Of a stretch of 43,098 bases of DNA, positions 18,129-25,865 are shown piece after piece. This stretch comes from JAEUNX01 sp034004685. Lineage in GTDB: Bacteria; Pseudomonadota; Gammaproteobacteria; Burkholderiales; Rhodocyclaceae. The stretch's first letter is position 1. Every line of letters starts with the position of its first letter. The position numbers and the translations under genes were made by a program. Location of the stretch: the NCBI GenBank assembly GCA_034004685.1, contig JAVEWG010000033.1, forward strand, positions 1 to 43,098, in the 5' to 3' direction. Below the pieces are notes generated by a model. That model was not told where the DNA came from and made no database searches. It worked only from the letters and a program-made list of their open reading frames with translations.

Positions 18129-19271
18129 ATGTCCGGCAACTCCATCGGCACCCTGTTCTGTGTCACCTCTTTCGGCGAATCCCACGGCCCGGCCATTGGC
18201 TGCGTGGTGGATGGCTGCCCGCCGGGGCTGGCCCTCACGGAGGCGGATATCCAGGTTGAGCTGGACCGGCGCAAGCCCGGCACCTCCCGTCACGTGACCC
18301 AGCGGCGGGAGCCGGACGAGGTGGAGATTCTCTCCGGGGTGTTCGAGGGCCAGACCACCGGCACCCCCATCGCGCTCTTGATCCGCAACCAGGATCAGCG
18401 CTCCAGGGACTACGGCAACATCGCCGACAGTTTCCGGCCCGGTCACGCTGACTACCCCTACTGGCAAAAGTACGGCATCCGGGATTACCGGGGTGGCGGG
18501 CGTTCGTCGGCCCGGGAGACCGCAGTGCGGGTGGCCGCCGGGGCCATCGCCAAAAAGTGGCTGGGGGAGCGCTACGGCGTGGAAATCCGGGGCTACATGG
18601 CCCAGCTGGGGCCCCTGGAGATCCCCTTCGAATCCTGGGACGAGGCGCGCCGCAACCCCTTCTTCGCCCCCAATGCCGGCATGGTGCCGCGCCTGGAGGC
18701 CTATATGGACGAGTTGCGCAAGTCCGGGGATTCGGTAGGAGCACGCATCAACGTGGTGGCCAGCGGGGTGCCGGTGGGCTGGGGCGAGCCGGTGTATGGC
18801 CGTCTGGACGCGGATATCGCCTACGCCATGATGGGCATCAACGCCGTCAAGGGCGTGGAGATCGGCGCCGGTTTCGCCTGCGTCTCCCAGCTGGGCACCG
18901 AGCATGGGGACGAACTCACCCCTGAAGGCTTTCTCTCCAACAACGCCGGCGGCGTGCTGGGAGGCATTTCCACCGGCCAGGATCTTCTGGTGAGCATGGC
19001 CATCAAGCCCACCTCCAGTATTCGCCTGGATCGCCGCTCCATCAATCGGGCCGGCGAGGCGGTGGTGGTTAATACCCATGGCCGCCACGATCCCTGCGTG
19101 GGCATCCGGGCCACCCCCATCGCCGAGGCCATGCTGGCATTGGTGTTGATGGATCAGGCCCTGCGCCATCGGGCCCAGAACGCCGACGTGAGCACCGCTA
19201 CCCCGAAGATCGCCGGCCTGGCGCCGCAGGGTCGGCAGTCCGTCCCCAGCCCCCCGGGCCCCGGAGACTGA
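18129..19271 (+). CDS. aroC: chorismate synthase
   Basis: A 380-residue FMN-dependent enzyme that converts 5-enolpyruvylshikimate-3-phosphate to chorismate, the last step of the shikimate pathway. Family signatures are all present: GESHGPAIGCVVDGCPPG at the start, the RRxPG-type substrate site (RRKPGTSR), GGGRSSARETAVRVAAGAIA, and DPCVGIRATPIAEAM near the C-terminus. It is slightly longer than E. coli AroC (361) because of a Pro-rich tail. The ribosome site is weak; GATAAA upstream could be a -10 element but lacks a clear -35. An FNR-type box starts at the base immediately after the stop. Confidence 0.97.
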   Translation: MSGNSIGTLFCVTSFGESHGPAIGCVVDGCPPGLALTEADIQVELDRRKPGTSRHVTQRREPDEVEILSGVFEGQTTGTPIALLIRNQDQRSRDYGNIADSFRPGHADYPYWQKYGIRDYRGGGRSSARETAVRVAAGAIAKKWLGERYGVEIRGYMAQLGPLEIPFESWDEARRNPFFAPNAGMVPRLEAYMDELRKSGDSVGARINVVASGVPVGWGEPVYGRLDADIAYAMMGINAVKGVEIGAGFACVSQLGTEHGDELTPEGFLSNNAGGVLGGISTGQDLLVSMAIKPTSSIRLDRRSINRAGEAVVVNTHGRHDPCVGIRATPIAEAMLALVLMDQALRHRAQNADVSTATPKIAGLAPQGRQSVPSPPGPGD

Positions 19272-19285
19272 TTGATCCTGATCAA
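19272..19285. promoter_or_regulatory. FNR/Anr-type binding box upstream of ydcH gene
   Basis: TTGATCCTGATCAA is an exact match to the FNR consensus TTGAT-N4-ATCAA and is itself nearly symmetric. It begins right after the aroC stop and its centre lies about 76 bases before the YdcH ATG. That leaves room for a class II promoter with a start near 19320, although only a weak -10 (TAAGTT, 19308-19313) is seen. Control by an oxygen-responsive Crp/FNR regulator is inferred. Confidence 0.6.
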
Positions 19286-19354
19286 CGGGCAGCGGGAGCC
19301 CTGGGGGTAAGTTGTGGCTGTACGGATTTTGGTTGTTTTGACAAAGGAGATTGA

Positions 19355-19603
19355 ATGCAACTCGAGGCCCATGACTTGCATAGTGAATTCCCGGAGTTCG
19401 GCGCGGCAATTCATGCTTTGAAGCTTGGCAACAGCCACTTCGCCAAGCTGTTTGATGAGTACCACGAGGTTAACCGCCACGTGCAGCGGATCGAGGTCAA
19501 TGCGGAGCTGACCAGTGATCAGGCGCTGGAAGGACTGAAGAAACAGCGCCTTAAGCTGAAGGATGAGTTACACACCTTGTTGAAGGCTCATTCGCCGGGT
19601 TGA
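19355..19603 (+). CDS. YdcH/DUF465 family small protein
   Basis: An 82-residue, highly charged helical protein of the YdcH (DUF465) family, whose role is unknown. The family core is visible: a helix with HALKLGNSHFAKLFDEYHEVNRHVQRIE, then a second helix ending in KKQRLKLKDELHTLLKAH, together forming a likely coiled-coil hairpin. AAAGGAG lies just before the ATG. It is a single-gene unit: an FNR-type box lies upstream and an intrinsic terminator downstream, so it may respond to oxygen. Confidence 0.85.
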   Translation: MQLEAHDLHSEFPEFGAAIHALKLGNSHFAKLFDEYHEVNRHVQRIEVNAELTSDQALEGLKKQRLKLKDELHTLLKAHSPG

Positions 19604-19624
19604 GGATGGTTCCAGAATCCATGC

Positions 19625-19649
19625 AAAGCGCCCAGAGGGGCGCTTTTTG
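19625..19649 (+). terminator. intrinsic terminator after ydcH gene
   Basis: A nine-base-pair stem (AAAGCGCCC, loop AGAG, GGGCGCTTT) ends in a short T-run. It separates the small YdcH gene from the motility block. Confidence 0.85.
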
Positions 19650-19677
19650 CTTTAGGGCGCCCCGTTCTTGCTGTAGC

Positions 19678-19704
19678 TCAAGTTTCCGGCCATGGCGCCG
19701 TAAT
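19678..19704 (+). promoter_or_regulatory. sigma-28 (FliA) promoter of motA
   Basis: TCAAGTTT (19678-19685) and GCCGTAAT (19697-19704) are separated by exactly 11 bases, closely matching the FliA consensus TAAAGTTT-N11-GCCGATAA. It lies about 63 bases before the motA ATG and marks the motility block as a late flagellar regulon. Confidence 0.75.
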
Positions 19705-19767
19705 TCCGCCTAAGCATCGACAAACTGCGGACGCTCGTTCCGTACCACGAAAGGCAAGAGGTTCCCG

Positions 19768-20622
19768 ATGTTCCTCATCATCGGCTACGTGATCATCCTG
19801 GCTGCGTCCATTGGTACCTATGCGATCCACGGCAGCCTTGCCGCGCTCTGGGTTCCCACCGAATACCTGGCCATCGTCGGCTTGATGGTGGGTGGGTTTG
19901 TCGCGGGCAACGGCATCAAGGCCATCAAGGCCACGGTGGGCGCCCTGCCTGGGGTGTTCAAGGGCTCCCCCTACACCAAGGCGTTGTACGTGGATCTGCT
20001 GGCCATGCTCTACGAGATCCTGGCCAAGGTCCGCAAGGAAGGGTTGATGTCCATTGAGGGCGACGTGGAAAACCCCGAGGAAAGCCCCCTGTTCGGCAAG
20101 TACCCCAGCGTGACCGCCGATCACCATGTGGTGGAGTTTATTACCGACTACCTGCGGATGATGGTGGGCGGCAACCTGAACGCCTTCGAGATCGAGAACC
20201 TGATGGATATCGAGATCGAAACCCACCACCAGGAAGCCCACACCGCGCCCCATGTGGTGTCCAAGGTGGCGGACGCGGTCCCCGCCTTCGGTATCGTGGT
20301 GGCGGTGATGGGGGTGGTGAATGTGATGGGTTCGGTGGGGCAGCCGCCGGCGGTGTTGGGCAAGATGATCGGTGGGGCCCTGGTGGGCACCTTCCTGGGC
20401 ATCTTGATTTCCTATGGATTTGTGGCGCCCATTGCCGGGCAACTGGAGCAGAAGGTGGAGGAGGGCAGCAAGATCTACCAGTGCATCAAGGTGGTGCTGC
20501 TGGCCAGCATGAATGGCTACGCTCCCCAGGTGGCGGTGGAATTCGGGCGCAAGGTACTGTTCTCCACCGAGCGGCCGGCCTTCAAGGAGCTGGAAGACGA
20601 GATCAAGAGTCGCAAGGGCTGA
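19768..20622 (+). CDS. motA: flagellar motor stator protein MotA
   Basis: A 284-residue inner-membrane protein with four predicted membrane helices: two near the N-terminus (MFLIIGYVIILAASIGTYAIHG and YLAIVGLMVGGFVAGNGIK) and two near the C-terminus. The cytoplasmic loop carries the conserved charged segment KVRKEGLMSIE that contacts FliG. The conserved proline of the third helix is in AVPAFGIVVAVMGVV. MotA with MotB forms the proton-driven stator that powers flagellar rotation. A sigma-28 promoter lies upstream and motB follows after 39 bases. Confidence 0.96.
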   Translation: MFLIIGYVIILAASIGTYAIHGSLAALWVPTEYLAIVGLMVGGFVAGNGIKAIKATVGALPGVFKGSPYTKALYVDLLAMLYEILAKVRKEGLMSIEGDVENPEESPLFGKYPSVTADHHVVEFITDYLRMMVGGNLNAFEIENLMDIEIETHHQEAHTAPHVVSKVADAVPAFGIVVAVMGVVNVMGSVGQPPAVLGKMIGGALVGTFLGILISYGFVAPIAGQLEQKVEEGSKIYQCIKVVLLASMNGYAPQVAVEFGRKVLFSTERPAFKELEDEIKSRKG

Positions 20623-20661
20623 TCGGGCCTTGGCGATTCCTGAGCGTTCCGGTGGCGAGCC

Positions 20662-21750
20662 ATGAGCGACGATACCCAGCAACCGATAGTCGTCAAGCGC
20701 ATCAAGAAGGGTGGTGGCGGTGCCCATGGTGGCGCCTGGAAGATCGCCTACGCCGACTTCGTGACGGCCATGATGGCCTTCTTCCTGCTGATGTGGCTCC
20801 TGGGCTCCACCTCCCAGGGAGATCTGGAAGGGATATCCGAATTTTTTCAGAACCCATTGAAAGTCGCCATGGCCGGGGGGTCCGGTTCCGGGGATAGTTC
20901 CAGCATCATCAAGGGTGGCGGCCAGGATCTGAGCCGGTCGGTGGGGCAGGTGAAGCGGGGCGATGTGGAAAGCAAGAAGACCCACAACCTGGATGCCGCC
21001 AGGGGTAGTGATGGCGGGGCCAGCGACGGCAAAAGCATCGCGGATGAGGATGCCGAAGCCAAGGCTGAGCGTCTGGAGCGGGCTCGCCTGGCGGACCTGA
21101 AGGGGCAGATCGAAGCCTTGGTGGAGGCCAGTCCCACTTTGCGGGCCTTCAAGAATCAGTTGCTGATGGATATCACCCTGGAAGGTTTGCGCATTCAGAT
21201 CGTGGATGAGAAGAACCGGCCCATGTTCGATTCCGCCAGCGATCAGCTCAAACCCTATACCCGGGAGCTGCTCCAGGAAATTGGTCGGGCTCTCAATGGG
21301 GTGCCAAACCGGGTGAGCTTGTCCGGCCATACCGATGCCAGCCAGTACGCGAGCGGGCAGCGGGGCTTCTCCAATTGGGAGCTGTCCTCCAACCGGGCCA
21401 ATGCATCCCGGCGGGAACTGGTGGCCGGTGGCCTGGATGCCGCCAAGGTGGTGCGGGTGGTTGGGTTGGCCGACACGGTGCACTTGAAAGCGGATGATCC
21501 CAGCGACCCCATCAACCGCCGGATCAGCATCGTGGTGATGAACCGCAAGACGGAACAGGCCGTGCGGGGCGAAGGGGGGAGCGTGGACGTGGTTTCCCAA
21601 AAGCCTCTGAATGTGCCGGATTTCCAGCACGACCTTCTTCAGGCGCCGGCTGAGCCCGGCGCGGCGGCGCCGGTGGGCGGCCCACCGGCGGTGCCGGACC
21701 AGGATTATGTGCCCCGCTTCAGGCGGGGGCGGACGGATCGCCAGGGTTAA
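20662..21750 (+). CDS. motB: flagellar motor stator protein MotB
   Basis: A 362-residue stator partner with one N-terminal membrane helix and a periplasmic OmpA-like peptidoglycan-binding domain. The proton-carrying Asp is residue 32 (AYADFVTAMMAFFLLMWLL). A Ser/Gly-rich plug and linker follow. The OmpA-like domain includes LSGHTDASQYASG, NWELSSNRANASRRELVAGG and NRRISIVVM. It has a Pro/Gly-rich C-terminal tail that ends in basic residues and is not needed for the core fold. It lies directly after motA, and the receptor-like gene follows 35 bases later. Confidence 0.95.
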   Translation: MSDDTQQPIVVKRIKKGGGGAHGGAWKIAYADFVTAMMAFFLLMWLLGSTSQGDLEGISEFFQNPLKVAMAGGSGSGDSSSIIKGGGQDLSRSVGQVKRGDVESKKTHNLDAARGSDGGASDGKSIADEDAEAKAERLERARLADLKGQIEALVEASPTLRAFKNQLLMDITLEGLRIQIVDEKNRPMFDSASDQLKPYTRELLQEIGRALNGVPNRVSLSGHTDASQYASGQRGFSNWELSSNRANASRRELVAGGLDAAKVVRVVGLADTVHLKADDPSDPINRRISIVVMNRKTEQAVRGEGGSVDVVSQKPLNVPDFQHDLLQAPAEPGAAAPVGGPPAVPDQDYVPRFRRGRTDRQG

Positions 21751-21785
21751 GGCTTGCTGGCCCGGTGACGTAAACCTCAAGAACA

Positions 21786-23015
21786 ATGGCTGAATTCAAC
21801 GGAATCGAGCGCGACATGGAATGTATGAGCAGCAAGCGGATCGCGGTGGGCGTGGCCTGGACCGCCTTGATCGCCGGGGCGGGCCTGCTGTTGCCTCAAT
21901 TTCCGGCAAGGGAAGCGCTCGCGGTGTTTGCCACGGCCCTGGGCTGGGGGGTATTGGCCACGATGGGGCGCTGGGCGCTTGGTGCTGGCCACGAGGACGA
22001 TTGTGGGGAGAGCGCCGCGGGGCAGGCCTTGGCCCAGGTGGATGATCTGGCCAGTGGCTGCGTCCAGGGGCTGGAGGCCCAGCTCGAGGGTTTGCAGACC
22101 GAGGTGCGCCATACCCTTCAGGTGGTGGGCGAGGCCATGGATCAGTTGTCGGCGAGCTTTCACGGCATGTATCGGCGCGCGGCCGAACAGCAGGAACTGG
22201 TGCTGTCCGTCACTGGCGGCGCCTCCCTGGATCGACGGCTGGAGTTCGACGAGTTCGTGGCCAGTACCTCGAACGTGATGCAGCGGGTGGTGGAGAGCAT
22301 CGTGGGCAACAGCAAGCTCGGCATGGAGCTGGTGGAGCTGACGGAAGGGATCGCCAGGCACTCCCGGGAAGTGGAGAGCATCCTGGGGGAGATTGGCGGG
22401 ATCGCCAAGCAGACCAACCTGCTGGCCCTCAACGCCGCCATCGAAGCCGCCCGGGCCGGGGAGTCGGGACGGGGTTTCGCGGTGGTGGCCGACGAGGTGC
22501 GGGATCTATCGACCCGGACCGGCCAGTTCAGCCAGCAGATCGCCCAGGTGATGGCCTCCATGCGGGGCAGCGTCAAGCTCACCGAGGAGGCCATCTCCAA
22601 GATGGCATCCACGGACATGACCTTCGCCCTGGATTCCAAGCAACAGATCGTGGACATCCTGGCGGACATCGATCGCCTCAACAAGCAGCGGGAAAAAGCC
22701 GTGGCGGAGCTGGGGGCGTCGGCCGGCGCCATGGAAGGCGAGGTGGGTCGCGCCATCACCGCCCTGCAGTTCCAGGACATCGTTTCCCAGATCCTGAACC
22801 ACGTGGATGAGCGGGTTGGCGCGGTGCGTGCGTCCCTGCTCTCCGTGACCGGATTCGTTCGCGTGGCCCGGGGGGTGCGGGGGAATGCGGATTTGATCCA
22901 GCTGCGTTTCGAGGGCGAGCGGGTCCAGCAGGCGCTCAATGATCTGACCTCCCTCGCTGCGGCCCATCCGGCCCGGCAGCCCCAGGTTGCCGGCGGCGAC
23001 ATAGACCTTTTTTGA
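21786..23015 (+). CDS. receptor-like (MCP) protein with CheZ-like active-site helix and tail
   Basis: A 409-residue protein with one or two short membrane segments (about residues 18-62) and a methyl-accepting signalling domain, but no sensory or HAMP domain. The conserved hairpin tip begins QTNLLALNAAIEAARAGES at Gln209 and runs to about 245. After the bundle comes a helix reading ALQFQDIVSQILNHVDE, in which Asp331 and Gln335 have the FQDxxxQ spacing of the catalytic Asp143/Gln147 of CheZ. After a linker the chain ends GGDIDLF, like the acidic-hydrophobic CheY-binding tail of CheZ. No cheZ is in the block, and cheY follows after 30 bases. A CheY-phosphate phosphatase role is inferred. The start is uncertain: ATGs at 21786, 21816 and 21828 all have weak ribosome sites. 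Confidence 0.8.
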   Translation: MAEFNGIERDMECMSSKRIAVGVAWTALIAGAGLLLPQFPAREALAVFATALGWGVLATMGRWALGAGHEDDCGESAAGQALAQVDDLASGCVQGLEAQLEGLQTEVRHTLQVVGEAMDQLSASFHGMYRRAAEQQELVLSVTGGASLDRRLEFDEFVASTSNVMQRVVESIVGNSKLGMELVELTEGIARHSREVESILGEIGGIAKQTNLLALNAAIEAARAGESGRGFAVVADEVRDLSTRTGQFSQQIAQVMASMRGSVKLTEEAISKMASTDMTFALDSKQQIVDILADIDRLNKQREKAVAELGASAGAMEGEVGRAITALQFQDIVSQILNHVDERVGAVRASLLSVTGFVRVARGVRGNADLIQLRFEGERVQQALNDLTSLAAAHPARQPQVAGGDIDLF

Positions 23016-23045
23016 CGAACCAGCAACACGACAGGGAAGCAGCAA

Positions 23046-23411
23046 ATGGCCAAGACCATACTCACGGTGGATGATTCCGCCTCCATTCGCCAGATGGTGT
23101 CTTTCACCCTCAAGAGCGCCGGCTATGAAGTCGTGGAGGCCGTCGACGGCATGGATGGCCTGGATAAGGCCAAGAGCAAGGGCTTCAATTTGGTGCTCAC
23201 CGATCAGAACATGCCGCGCATGGATGGCATTGGTCTCATCAAGAATCTGCGGGCAATGCCGGCCTACCGCAGCGTGCCCATCCTGATGCTCACTACCGAG
23301 TCCTCCGACGCCATGAAGCAACAGGGTCGGGCGGCCGGCGCCACGGGTTGGCTGGTGAAGCCCTTTGACCCCCAGAAACTGATCGAAGTGGTCAAGAAAG
23401 TCATCGGTTAA
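23046..23411 (+). CDS. cheY: chemotaxis response regulator CheY
   Basis: A 121-residue single receiver domain that carries the phosphoryl signal from CheA to the flagellar switch. The acidic pocket is Asp9-Asp10 (TVDDSAS). The phospho-acceptor is Asp53 (LVLTDQNMPRMDG), the switch Thr is residue 83 (LMLTTES), and the conserved Lys is 105 (LVKPFD). It lacks an output domain. GGGAAG precedes the ATG. It sits between the CheZ-like receptor protein and cheA. Confidence 0.95.
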   Translation: MAKTILTVDDSASIRQMVSFTLKSAGYEVVEAVDGMDGLDKAKSKGFNLVLTDQNMPRMDGIGLIKNLRAMPAYRSVPILMLTTESSDAMKQQGRAAGATGWLVKPFDPQKLIEVVKKVIG

Positions 23412-23456
23412 CCCATCCCGGCGCCAACCGGACGGGAACTCTTTCAGGGAGCGGAC

Positions 23457-25775
23457 ATGGCCATCGACATGACCCAGTTCTACCAGGTGTTTTTCGACGA
23501 AGCCGCCGAACACCTGGCGAATATGGAAGCGCAGCTGCTGGCGCTGGACCTGACCGCTCCGGACGGGGAGGGTATCAACGCCATCTTCCGGGCGGCCCAT
23601 TCCATCAAGGGCTCGAGCGGCACCTTCGGCTTTACCGACATGACCGATGTCACCCATGTCCTGGAAACCATGCTGGACAAGGTCCGCAAGGGCGAGGCCC
23701 GGATGACAGCGGCGATGGTGGATGCCTCCCTGGCGGCGGGGGATGTGCTGAAGAATCTGCTGGCCGCCCATCGGGGCGAGGAGGAGGCCGACCGGGCCGA
23801 GGCGGTGGCCATTCGCGGGCTACTGGAGGAAATCTGCGCCCAGCTCGAGGACCCGGCGCCCGGGGAAAGTCCCGCGGCCGCACCCCGGCAGCCCGATACC
23901 CTGGCTGGCGTTTCGGCCGGAACTGGCGGGGGTTGCCTGGACATCAGCTTCATGCCTGACCTGCGGGTGGCGCCCACCCCGGATCAGCTGGCAAACCTGT
24001 TGACCGAACTGGAGGGGGTCGAGGGGGTCGAGATCCTCCCCGCCACCGTTGCCGAGGGCCCCTGGCTGCTGCGCATTGCCTCGATCCTGAGCGCCGATGC
24101 CTTGGTGGGCTCCCTGGAGTTTGTCGCCCAGTCCGGTAGCCTCCAGATCTTGGCCGCCGGCCCGGAGCCCCTGGATGGGCACGCCCCCGGACTCGAGGAA
24201 CCTCAGGAGGCGGATGCATCCGCCGAGGCGGTCCATGCGCCCGAGGAGGAGGTCTGGGGTTTGTTCGAACCCCAGGGGTTCGAGGAGCCCGGGGTCGGGG
24301 CGGTCGCCGAACCCGTCGAAGAGGCCTATGGGTTCTTCGACAACCTGGTGGTGGAGGTCCTGCCCGAGTCGCCCGCCTTGCCGGCGGAACTCCGGCCGGC
24401 GCTTTTCGAGGAAGCCCCGGACGGGAGTTTTGGCTTCTTTATGCCCCTTGACCTGAATCCGGCGGAAAAGGGCGGGGCCCTCGCCCTGGCGGCCTCAGCT
24501 GCCCCATTCTCCCCGCCCGCCGCGCCCATCGTCCTGGCCGAGGCCCGCAAGGGGGCCGAGCGGGGCGGCCCGAAGCCGCCGGTCAAGGCGGCCGGCGGCG
24601 ACAACTCCATTCGGGTGAGCGTGGACAAGGTGGATCAGATGATCAACCTGGTGGGGGAACTGGTGATTACCCAGGCCATGCTCCAGCAGGCCGCCAGCAA
24701 TGTGGACCCGGCGATCTTCGAGCGCCTGCTGCAGGGGCTCAGCCAGTTGGAGCGCAACACCCGGGACCTCCAGGAATCGGTGATGTCGATCCGCATGCTG
24801 CCCATTTCCATGGTCTTTACCCGGTTCCCCCGGGTGGTGCGGGATCTTTCCCAGAAGCTCGGCAAGCGGGTGGAGCTCAAGACCCTGGGGGAAGACACCG
24901 AACTGGACAAGGGGCTGATCGAGCGGATCACCGATCCCCTGACCCATCTGGTGCGCAATAGCCTGGACCACGGCATCGAGATGCCGCAAGTGCGCCGCGC
25001 CGCAGGCAAGCCGGAAACCGGCACCATCACCCTCAAGGCTTATCACCAGAGCGGCAGCATCGTGATCGAGGTCATGGACGACGGGGCCGGCCTGAACCGG
25101 GACAAGATTCTCGCCAAGGCCCGGGAGCGCGGCCTGGCCGCCTCCGAGGCCATGTCCGACAACGAGGTGTGGCAGCTGATCTTCGAGCCGGGCTTCTCCA
25201 CGGCGGACCAGGTGACCGAGGTTTCCGGCCGGGGCGTGGGAATGGACGTGGTCAAGAAGAACATCACCGCCATGGGCGGGCGGGTGGAAATCGAATCGGT
25301 TTGCGGGGTTGGCACTAGCATGACGGTGCGCCTGCCTCTGACCCTGGCGATCCTGGATGGCATGTCCATCGCGGTGGGGGACGAAACCTATGTGATCCCC
25401 ATCAACTACATCATCGAGTCACTCCAGCCGGAGCCGGGGCAGATCCGTACCCTGGCGGGTTCCGAGCGGGTCATCCAGGTGCGGGGGGAGTATCTGCCAG
25501 TGGTGCCGGTGTACCAGCTCTTCGGGTGCGAGCATGCCGTGGCCGATGTGACCCGGAGCATCATGATCGTGGTGGAGGCCGATGGCCTGCGGGCGGCGCT
25601 GATGGTGGATGCCCTGCTGGGCCAGCACCAGGTCGTGATCAAGAGCCTGGAGGCCAATTTCCGGCGGGTGGCGGGGATCTCCGGCGCCACCATCATGGGG
25701 GATGGCAAGGTGGCCCTCATCATCGATGTGGCGGGGCTCGTCGCTATGGCCAGGAGCTACCGCTCGGCGGCCTGA
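23457..25775 (+). CDS. cheA: chemotaxis sensor histidine kinase CheA
   Basis: A 772-residue kinase that phosphorylates CheY and CheB in response to receptors. The P1 phosphotransfer domain has His48 (FRAAHSIKGSSGTFGF). A divergent P2-like segment follows (about 155-235), then a long acidic, Pro-rich linker (about 235-380). P3 dimerisation begins near SIRVSVDKVDQMINLVGELV. The ATPase domain has the N box LVRNSLDHGIE, then VMDDGAGLNRDKI and GRGVGMDVVK. A CheW-like P5 domain ends the protein. The linker contains three spaced aromatic-Gly-(Leu/Phe)-Phe motifs: WGLF 267-270, YGFF 291-294 and FGFF 325-328. It is longer than E. coli CheA (654) mainly because of this linker. Confidence 0.95.
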   Translation: MAIDMTQFYQVFFDEAAEHLANMEAQLLALDLTAPDGEGINAIFRAAHSIKGSSGTFGFTDMTDVTHVLETMLDKVRKGEARMTAAMVDASLAAGDVLKNLLAAHRGEEEADRAEAVAIRGLLEEICAQLEDPAPGESPAAAPRQPDTLAGVSAGTGGGCLDISFMPDLRVAPTPDQLANLLTELEGVEGVEILPATVAEGPWLLRIASILSADALVGSLEFVAQSGSLQILAAGPEPLDGHAPGLEEPQEADASAEAVHAPEEEVWGLFEPQGFEEPGVGAVAEPVEEAYGFFDNLVVEVLPESPALPAELRPALFEEAPDGSFGFFMPLDLNPAEKGGALALAASAAPFSPPAAPIVLAEARKGAERGGPKPPVKAAGGDNSIRVSVDKVDQMINLVGELVITQAMLQQAASNVDPAIFERLLQGLSQLERNTRDLQESVMSIRMLPISMVFTRFPRVVRDLSQKLGKRVELKTLGEDTELDKGLIERITDPLTHLVRNSLDHGIEMPQVRRAAGKPETGTITLKAYHQSGSIVIEVMDDGAGLNRDKILAKARERGLAASEAMSDNEVWQLIFEPGFSTADQVTEVSGRGVGMDVVKKNITAMGGRVEIESVCGVGTSMTVRLPLTLAILDGMSIAVGDETYVIPINYIIESLQPEPGQIRTLAGSERVIQVRGEYLPVVPVYQLFGCEHAVADVTRSIMIVVEADGLRAALMVDALLGQHQVVIKSLEANFRRVAGISGATIMGDGKVALIIDVAGLVAMARSYRSAA

Positions 25776-25786
25776 TCAGGCCGCCG
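25765..25786. other. 22-base perfect palindrome at the end of cheA
   Basis: CGGCGGCCTGA and its exact complement form a palindrome overlapping the cheA stop codon (TGA 25773-25775). It could fold into a strong RNA hairpin. No T-run follows, so it is not a standard terminator, but it may stabilise the 3' end of the upstream message. Confidence 0.6.
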
Positions 25787-25802
25787 TCAGACACGCTCCG
25801 CC

Positions 25803-25829
25803 TCAAGGTTGGCGCGGATTTTCCGATAA
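25803..25829 (+). promoter_or_regulatory. internal sigma-28 promoter before cheW
   Basis: TCAAGGTT (25803-25810) and TCCGATAA (25822-25829) are separated by 11 bases, matching six and seven of eight positions of the FliA consensus. It lies 37 bases before the cheW ATG, in the widest gap so far in the block, and would give the cheW-to-cheB half its own promoter. Confidence 0.6.
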
Positions 25830-25865
25830 TTTCAATAATTGCCAGCGTGCCTACAGGAGAGCTTG

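Noticed and set aside
19678..21786. 702-codon minus-strand frame opposite motA and motB
   Set aside because: It is antisense to two certain genes and its translation has His/Gln/Gly-rich composition typical of a shadow frame.
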